Positions 57,061-64,000 of a stretch of DNA of 64,000 nt are shown here, piece by piece. The stretch covers positions 51,681,176 to 51,745,175 of the forward strand of contig NC_044554.1 of NCBI RefSeq assembly GCF_007565055.1, given 5' to 3'. Made by a program: the position numbers and the translations under genes. A model generated the notes under the pieces. That model was not told where the DNA came from. It saw nothing but the letters and a program-made list of their open reading frames with translations, and ran no database searches. Numbering within the stretch: the stretch's first letter is position 1; each line of letters begins with the position of its first letter. The DNA is from Rhinopithecus roxellana (lineage: Eukaryota > Chordata > Mammalia > Primates > Cercopithecidae).

Positions 57061-57830
57061 ACAGGCAGGAGGCCAGGGAGTTAGGACCAGAATGCAGTTT
57101 ACATGTGAGTAGGAGTAGGAGAGCCTGGAAGTACAGAGTGGCCAAGGTGGGTGAAAAGAGTGAGGATGAGGAAGAGCAGCAAATGAAGTCGTGTAGCCCA
57201 GGATGACCAGGACAGGGCCAGCGAGATTCTTCCAGTTGGCGCGTAACAGCAACTCTCCAAGTCTGCCCGTGGCAAGTGACGATTACTCTTTCTCAGTTGA
57301 AAAGACCGTCAAACATTTTAAATTACAATTGTCAGTGGTGAGACGGTGTTTCATCATGTGAAATGATCTAAAGATGTGAAGCATAAACCCTTCTTTAAAC
57401 AGCAAAGTAATGGTTCCCTGCAGAGAGCTCAACTTCATGCACAGAGCCCAGCTTCCTTTTCCCAGAGACACTGGGGGGGAAAATTAGCAAGTTTCTCCAG
57501 ATTTAGGAAAAAAGAACATGGCCTCAGAACTACCTAGGACACACACGCACCATCTCCCCAGTCTTCCCTCTAACATCACCCGAACTTCTCACCTGGAATG
57601 CCAACCTGACTCAACAGAGGCAACCACAAATCTCTGCTATGAACACATCTGCGATGCCAACAAGATCCCATTGAATTGCGCTAATGGGGGAGAGGTGAGG
57701 CAATGAGAAGTTTAAAGGGAGGAAAAGTAGCAATCTCATACTGTGCACTGTATTGTGACTGTTTTCATGAGCTTCTCTCACCCGTCAGAAGTTACTAATG
57801 AGCAGCAAAATTGTCTGGGTTTTTTTCTTT
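57061..57830. other. Unique sequence
   Basis: No gene or repeat family recognised. Confidence 0.45.
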
Positions 57831-57840
57831 TTTCTTTTTT

Positions 57841-58390
57841 TCTTTTTTTTTTTTTTTTTTTTTTTGTGGTTCCTTTCTTTTATTCTTCCATAACCACTGA
57901 AAGCACAAATGAGCCACAAATCTGCAAAGTGCCAGGCAGCAGAAGGAGAGTTCAGGGGGCCCAGGGACCTGCCTCAGGCTGTGTCAGGTCCCCACAATCA
58001 AGCTAAGACCGCCAGTGACAAAAATGAAAAGGAGAAGGGAAGAGGGTAGCCAGGAGCTGCCAGGTACAGGAGTGAAGACTGGGATCAGGGAGAGAGGAGG
58101 GTCAGTGGGAGGCATCTCCTGGGCTACCCCAGGGCCTGTTTCTGAATTTATATCGGTCCTGGACCAGCTGTCCCTTTGTTTCTGGTTGCTTCTTCTGTCC
58201 TACAGCCCAGCTGCCAGCAGTTTCTAAGTGACGGGACATGCCTGGACTCCAGGTCCCTGCTGCATTCCTCTGCATATGGGCACAACATGATTTTCTGAAA
58301 GTTCCAAGCACTGGGATAGTCCTTTCTCCACCCCACCCTCTGCTCCAGCCCTGGGAACCTTCTGAGGACAACTAAATCAAGACAAGGAAG
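57841..58390 (-). pseudogene. Candidate retrocopy 3' end, parent gene unknown
   Basis: A T tract (ending at 57865) is followed 12 bases later by TTTATT (57878-57883), the complement of AATAAA. On the minus strand this reads as a poly(A) signal and then a genomic poly(A) tail, the hallmark of a retroposed mRNA 3' end. I do not recognise the parent. The overlapping minus ORFs (58102-58371, 58148-58405) have no known domain. The right limit is guessed from the L2 fragment beginning at 58395. No target duplication was found, so an expanded T tract beside unique sequence remains possible. Confidence 0.35.
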
Positions 58391-58397
58391 GAAAGAG

Positions 58398-58515
58398 TCA
58401 TTCATTCTTTCAACAAATATTTATTGAGCATCTACTCTATGCCAAGAAGTGTTCTAAAAACTAAGGATACTGCCATGAGTATCCTCAAGACAGAGAAGAA
58501 AACCAGAAACAAGAA
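58398..58515 (-). repeat. L2 LINE 3' end
   Basis: CATTCATTCTTTCAACAAAT, ATTTATTGAGCATCTACTC and ACTAAGGATACTGCCATGAG are the complement of the L2 3' terminus. Confidence 0.85.
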
Positions 58516-59637
58516 CCCCCTACAGGAAGCTGGTAGGAAACCCAGGAGTTGGGGGCATTTGGGTGGCCCTCTCAGCTGTTGCCTTGGCCTCCTCCTCAGG
58601 GTGCCTGTCCAATTGTCCAGAACTAGGACCATGAGGAGAGATCTGGTCAAACCCGGCTTCACTTCCCATCTGTTCTCAAGACCTAACTACTAAAGCAGCA
58701 TCATTTCCAGAGTGTCCTCTGGGGGCAGAGCACCAGCACCAAGTGCTGAGGCAGAAGAGAGGAAGAGAGACAGATAGGGACCCTGGTGGCAGGAGAAGAG
58801 GGTTGACCTCAGTGCATAGGTCAGGAACTCTTGGAAGAGAAAGCTGAGCTAAGGGTCCAGGTAGATTCATCCCTTCTGCCCGTCTCCTAACAGTGCTGCT
58901 TGTTCTCTCTGCTGGACCAGACTCTCTTGGTAACCGGACATCAATTTCCCTCCTTATCCAGGCCTCCATCCAGGCTGCCCCACCTGAGGGACTGTGCTGT
59001 GGCTTGTATCAGAACCATGGAGGCTGCACTAACCAAGCTGTTTATATCATTGTCCGCTATTGATTTGGCAGTCCTGGGAGAAATTGCAGGCACCTCGAGG
59101 GAGGCAAAGATAAAGGTGAAACAAAAGATCCTCCAGATTGGTTTTCCCCCCTACTCCTCCTAAGACCTGCCCTGGATTGAGAACCATTTTCTAAATCTTT
59201 ACCAGCTGCCTGGCAGCTTGCCACAGATCAATAAGTCATCTTCAGAGTTCCAACTTGCAAAAATATTTACTGTACATAATTTAATAGAACCCTCTCCTGG
59301 ATAAGGAGCTGACACTTTTAATTACCTGGATCAAGTGCTCTCCTTCTATAGGACACAGCATACACATGGCTCAGAATGCCAGCTATACACATTTCCCAGG
59401 CTTTTCAGTCTTGATTTGCAAAGAGGAGGATGAGGGTCTATGGGATGGTGACCTCTACGTGGGGCGTTCTTCTCCTACTCCTTCAATAGATCTTTGCATG
59501 CTCAAATACAGACAGCTTTTTCCTCCTGTTCCTAAGGAACTTGGTTGTGTATCTTCTTTGGCACTCTGCCTAGGGTAGCTGGCCCAGGATTCATCTTCTT
59601 CAGGTCCCTGCAGATACATGACTGCAAATGTGCAATT
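58516..59637. other. Unique sequence
   Basis: No gene or repeat recognised. ORFs of 70-97 codons lack any family signature. Confidence 0.5.
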
Positions 59638-59643
59638 GGAACT

Positions 59644-60701
59644 TGTTGCAGGAAGTCAGGAACCTTGAATGGAAGGAATGGCTGAAGCCATGGCAGAAGA
59701 ACATAAATTGTGAAGATTTCATGGACATTTACTAGTTCCCTAAATTAATACTTCTATAATTTCTTAAGCCTGTCTTTACTGCAACCTCTGAACATAAATT
59801 GTGAAGATTTCATGGACACATCACTTCCTCAATCAATACCCTTGTGATTTCCTATGCCTGTCTTTACTTTAATCTCTTAATCCTGTCATCTTCATAAGCT
59901 GAGGATGAATGTCACCTCAGGACCCTGTGATGATTACATTAACTGCACAAATTGTTTAAACAATATGAAATCTGGGCACCTTGAAAAAAGAACAGGATAA
60001 CAGCAATGTTCAGGGAACAAGGGAGATAACCTTAAAGTCTGGCTGCCTGTGGGCCAGGCAGAACAGAGCCATATTTCTCTTCTTTCAAAAGCAAATAGGA
60101 GAAATATCGCTGAGTTCTTTTTCTCACCAAGAACATCCCTGAGAAAGAGAATGCGTTCCTAAGGGGAGGCCTCTGAAATGGCTGCTTTGGGAATGTTTGT
60201 CTTTTATGGTTGCAGATAAGGGAGGAAATAAGCCCTGGTCTCCTGTAGCGCTCCCAGGCCTATTAGGATGAGGAAATTCTCACCTAATAAATTTTGGTCA
60301 GACCAGTTATCTGCTCTCAAACCCTGTCTCCTGATAAGATGTTATCAATGACAATGCATGCCCGAAACTTCATTAGCAATTTTAATTTTGCCCCGGTCCT
60401 GTGATCTCGCCCTGCCTCCATTTGCCTTGTGATATTTTATTACCTTGTGAAGCATGTGATCTCTGTGACCCACACCCTATTCATGCACTCCCTCCCCTTT
60501 GAAAATCACTAATAAAAACTTGCTGGTTTTGTGACTTGGGGGGCATGATGGAACCTGTCAACATGTGATGTCTCCCCCGGACACCCAGCTTTAAAACTTC
60601 TCTCTTTTTTACCCTTTTCCTTTATTTCTCAGACCAGCTGACACTTAGGGAAAATAGAAAAGGACCCATGTGAAATATCAGGGGCTGAATTTCACCCCAT
60701 A
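59644..60701 (+). mobile_element. MER11-type solo LTR (HERV-K-related endogenous retrovirus)
   Basis: About 1058 bp, starting TGTTGCAGGAAGTCAGGA and ending CACCCCATA. Internal phrases such as GGAGAAATATCGCTGAG, CTCCTGATAAGATGTTATC, AACTTCATTAGCAATTTT and ATGTGATGTCTCCCCC match the MER11 LTR as I remember it. GGAACT lies on both sides (59638-59643, 60702-60707), a perfect 6-bp duplication as expected for HERV-K integrases. An AATAAA signal lies at 60511-60516. A ~90-bp internal duplication starts with GAACATAAATTGTGAAGATT at 59699 and 59790. No gag, pol or env remains, so the element is a recombined solo LTR with no viral coding capacity. Confidence 0.93.
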
Positions 60702-60721
60702 GGAACTGACCACAACAGCCA

Positions 60722-60960
60722 TTAATAATAGCTAGCATGTGCTGACTACCTTCTGTGGGACAGACGTAGTACCAGGCTCACAATATACTTCATTTCTAAG
60801 CTGCAAAATAAACCTGCATGGAGACGTTATTATGCCCATTTTTCAGATGAGAAAACAGAGGCCCACATACATTATGTAACTTACCCAAGGACACCTACTC
60901 ATGAACTGCTGAGACAGGACTCGAACACACATAGGTCTGACCAAAACCCTATACTACATC
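60722..60960 (-). repeat. MIR SINE, nearly full length
   Basis: GCTAGCATGTGCTGACTACC, GACGTTATTATGCCCATTTT, TCAGATGAGAAAACAGAGGC, ACTTACCCAAGGACACCTAC and ACAGGACTCGAACACAC cover almost the whole MIR complement. Confidence 0.9.
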
Positions 60961-61155
60961 TCCTTGCCCATCCTAAGCAAGTGCCACACACTTGCAGAGC
61001 CCCAGAACTCCATACTGGTTTCTATCCCAGGGTTGTGTGGAGTGAAGATGAACAAATACCAGAGTTTTGGAGATTGGTTTCCTCAACTCTTTCAGCCTCT
61101 TCCCCCTGGGAAGTTTGGCTTCTCTTCCAACCCTCCTCTTTCTGTGTTCTTAGAG

Positions 61156-61476
61156 CAGGGGTTTCCCCTGTTAGGAACTGGGCTCCACAGCAGAAGGTGA
61201 GCTGCAGGTGGGCAGGCAAGTAAGCATTACCACCAGAGCTCTATCTCCTGTCAGATCAGCTGCACCATTAGATTCTCATAGGAGTGCAAATCCTATTGTG
61301 AACTGCACATGGAAGAGATCTAGGTTGTGTGCTCCTTTAGAAACTCTAACTAATACCTGATGATCTGAGGTGGAACAGTTTCATCCTGAAACCATTCTCC
61401 ACCCTCCACCCCAGTCCATGGAAAAATTGTCTTCCATGAAACCAGTTCCTGATGACAAAAAGGTTGGGGACTGCTG
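61156..61476 (-). mobile_element. MER1-type (hAT-Charlie) transposon with 8-bp duplication
   Basis: Plus strand starts CAGGGGTTTCCCCTGTTAGG and ends AAAGGTTGGGGACTGCTG, the inverted ends of MER1. Internal CTCCTGTCAGATCAGCTGC, GCACCATTAGATTCTCATAGG (quoted in part) and GAAAAATTGTCTTCCATGAAA agree. It is 321 bp long, close to MER1B. TCTTAGAG (61148-61155) and CCTTAGAG (61477-61484) are the target duplication, 7 of 8 matching. Confidence 0.94.
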
Positions 61477-61484
61477 CCTTAGAG

Positions 61485-63499
61485 GACATCTACTCAGCAC
61501 CATGGACAGAGTCTGGGTCCAGCCTACATCCATTCTGGTCTGTGCTGTTTCTCCTCCAGCACCCCTCCTGTTCTGTCACAATGGTCAGGAGGCTGCTTTG
61601 CAATGCAGGCATTTCTCTCAAATGCTAATTAACTTCCTCTGGCATCTTAAACAAAAGCAATCCTGGGCAATCATGTTCTGCATGGCACCTAAAAATTTGT
61701 GGGTGTACAATAAATATTCAGCTCCTAACAACAATTCCCACACTTGCTAATGATTGTGTGGGAGCATTTGGTTTCATAGGCAGAAAAGCCAAATAAGAGA
61801 TTGCTGAAACCAGAAAGGGAATTATTAACTCCTCAAAGTATCTGTGCTTGGCTGTGACAAAGGCTGATGCTGGGGAAGTGAAGAGGGTAGAAAATGGAAA
61901 CCTCCATACCTACATGAATTGTGAGTAGTCCCAGACTGGCCAAGGCCTGCCAACTAACACACGATCAAGCTTTATTGATGTTTATGCCTAATGCTGTCTT
62001 CAACACCATAGAATCTGATGGCTGGCTGTTTCACTGAGATGTCATTGAAACCTGGAAGAAGTAGATGTTAATTCTGGCCACCCCTAGGGGCTGCTGACCT
62101 CTAGGAACAAGGAAGGGGCCAAGTAGAGAGGATATAATGATAAACTTGAACATTTCCTCAGAAAGGTGGATTCCAAATGGATGGGTCAACTCTTCAGCTA
62201 AGTGCTCTTGGTGTGAGCAAAAGGAGATCCCTGCAACCTACTAAAACTGTGCCATCCAGCAAGCGGGAAATGAACAGCAAAGCACCAAAATATGTCAGTT
62301 CCCAAACCAATGAATGAAGCACGGGCTGGTGAGTCTGGAATTTAATTTGCAACACTCACTACAAGTTGGGGAAACACTAAAGAAACCTGACACATTTTGC
62401 ATATTCCAGGTGAGATGGGCAACAGATACCTTTTTGTGCAGAGAGAGAGAGTTGCAGGCAGGAAACAAATTGATCTGCCTCTATTTTCTGGGCAAACTCA
62501 ACTGTTTCCCTCTTCCCCTATACACATACTGTTGTTTTGCACAATGTGAAAACAATATCTGGAAAAAATGCTTGAAAACCTTCACAGACATTCACGTGAC
62601 ATTCACATGATGAAGAGGGAGCTAGAGGAATGGACAATGAAGGGAGTTGCGTTCAGAGGAAAAGAAAGTAAAAGCTCATGGAAGAATGGGGTCACAGGTT
62701 GCAGACATTGTGTTGGTTGCTGATTGGTCTGAATGAACAGAATTCGTCAATGGAACATGTTTGTTTTTAGGTGCATTATTATATCTATGAACCATATGAC
62801 ATTAACAGCAGCCAGATGAGGGTAGTGGGCCAATGGAGGCTTATTTTCCTTTTGTTTATAGGTATATTCTAATTTTCTGACAATATAATGTATGTAATTA
62901 AAAGAATGAGAGTTTAAAATATTTGGAATGTGAATCTGAATAACTGGCACCTGCATTATATATTAATGAACAAAACTATGCATAAAAGTTTGGAAGACTG
63001 TCTTGGATCTTGGGCAGCAACACAAGACAATTCGGAACCATGAGTTGGGTTAGACTGACTTGGAATGACAGATGTGAAAGTCAGAGCTGTGCAGATGGAC
63101 AGTCACAGCCAGGAGGTCGTCTGCTCACTCACTGGAGGGGTACAGATAAGTGTCCTGAGAACACAGGGAAAACCAATCCAGAGGAAACAGCCTCGGGAGG
63201 CAATGTTCCAAAGGGAGACATAGGAGATCCTGAATAAAGACAAATGGGTTAGAACACTGAAATGGGTACAGACACAAAGAGAGTTACAAAGAGACCAGGA
63301 AGAAAATCCCAAGGTCTGCCCCTGGCCCTGGAGCCACGCAATCTCTGGCCCAAAGCACTCACCCTTTCTGAAGGTTCAGCAGATAGACACTTGCCCTCCA
63401 TCAGGCTCACTGCATCAGTCGCTGAAACTGTCATCAAATACCAGCAAGTTCCTTCCCACTTCCACTTCCAACTACCCCTCCCCATGTCTTTCCTTTCCT
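61485..63499. other. Unique sequence
   Basis: About 2 kb with no gene or repeat recognised. The 126-codon ORF at 61370-61750 begins inside the MER1 element and has no domain. ORFs at 62314-62610 and 63010-63237 are unremarkable. Confidence 0.5.
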
Positions 63500-64000
63500 T
63501 TGCAGCAAGTCTCTTCACAAGAGATATCTGTGGTCAATATATCCAATTTCTTGTCTCCCATTTTTTTCTGAAACCAGTACAATTACATTTTTGCTTCCTC
63601 TACTTCCCCTAAACTCTTCTTATCAAGCTCACCATTGCACTTCACGCTGCTAATTCCAAGGGAAGCTCAATGGTCCTCTTTTTTCTTAACCCACCATTAG
63701 CAATTGTCACATTTCCTCAATTCCTCCCTTCAAAAGGCTTTATCCACACAGCTTCTAAGCATCACACGCCAAGTTTTCCAACAACTCACAGACCACAGAT
63801 TTTCCATCTACTTTGCGGCTCCTGCCTGACCACCTTCACCTCTTAACTTTCAAGTGCCCAGGATTCAGTCCGATACTTCTCTTTTCTACTTACATTTACT
63901 CTGTTGGTGTTATCATCTATTCTATGGCCTTAGAGACCATCTGTATGCCAAAAACTCCTAAATTTATGTCTCCAGTCCCCACCTCACATTGAACTCAAGA
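63500..64000 (+). repeat. L2 LINE, ORF2 region, continues past window
   Basis: GTGCCCAGGATTCAGTCC, ACATTTACTCTGTTGGTG, TTATCATCTATTCTATGGCC, AGACCATCTGTATGCCAAA and ACTCCTAAATTTATGTCTCC follow the L2 reverse-transcriptase C-terminal region ('ctcatggctttaaataccatctatatgctgatgactcccaaatttatatctcc'). Indels break the frame. The 3' end lies beyond position 64000. Confidence 0.7.

Noticed and set aside
58608..58620. AATTGTCCAG as right-hand target duplication of the 57.8-kb retrocopy candidate
   Set aside because: Only about 8 of 10 bases match the left flank, and the interval would include an L2 fragment that predates such an insertion.

Overview
The window is nuclear DNA from a primate, and the sequence points to an Old World monkey (macaque/baboon type) rather than human. 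It is saturated with primate and older mammalian interspersed repeats (Alu, L1, L2, MIR, MaLR LTRs, MADE1, MER1/MER5 DNA transposons, a MER11 LTR). Two young AluY copies (29805-30106 and 34619-34920) carry GCTCAAGCCTG in the left arm and GAGATCCGGCCACTG in the right arm, combinations I know from cercopithecid AluYR elements. There are no prokaryotic features: no operons, no ribosome binding sites, no CRISPR array.

No functional protein-coding gene is evident. The region looks intergenic or deep intronic. The one recognisable gene-derived sequence is a processed pseudogene of NDUFB10 (complex I subunit) on the minus strand at 41787-42413, with a poly(A) remnant and flanking target-site duplications. 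A second, weaker retrocopy candidate (57841-58390, minus) shows a poly(A) tract and an AATAAA signal but no gene identity. Three exon-like segments with good splice-site shape (45351-45477, 52449-52489, 54702-54738) are reported as hypotheses only.

Layout. 0-5 kb: MIR and L2 relics, two L1 3' ends (one split by a ~205-bp element that has a second diverged copy 1.55 kb away) and an Alu. 5-11 kb: mostly unique sequence. 11-17 kb: Alus, an L1 3' end, a head-to-head pair of 5'-truncated Alus and a MADE1 hairpin. 17-25 kb: mostly unique with MIR, L2, an MST-type LTR and a Z-DNA-prone CG/CA tract. 25-31 kb: dense Alu/L2/MIR/MLT1, with a young AluY nested in an older Alu. 31-38 kb: unique sequence, an MSTA/THE1 solo LTR and two AluY. 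38-45 kb: L1P 3' end, L2 relics, the NDUFB10 pseudogene, an LTR and a GGAT array. 45-57 kb: a hairpin-containing tandem duplication, MST and MLT1 LTRs, MER5A, a GGGA G-quadruplex tract and a 400-bp GGT/GAT array. 57-64 kb: the retrocopy candidate, a 1.06-kb MER11-type solo LTR with perfect 6-bp duplications, a MER1-type transposon and an L2 running off the end.

I looked for an undescribed system and did not find one. The leads I would follow are the unclassified repeat pairs, the hairpin duplication, the exon-like segments and the possible regulatory activity of the MER11 LTR. Repeat family names come from memory of consensus sequences; no database search was run.
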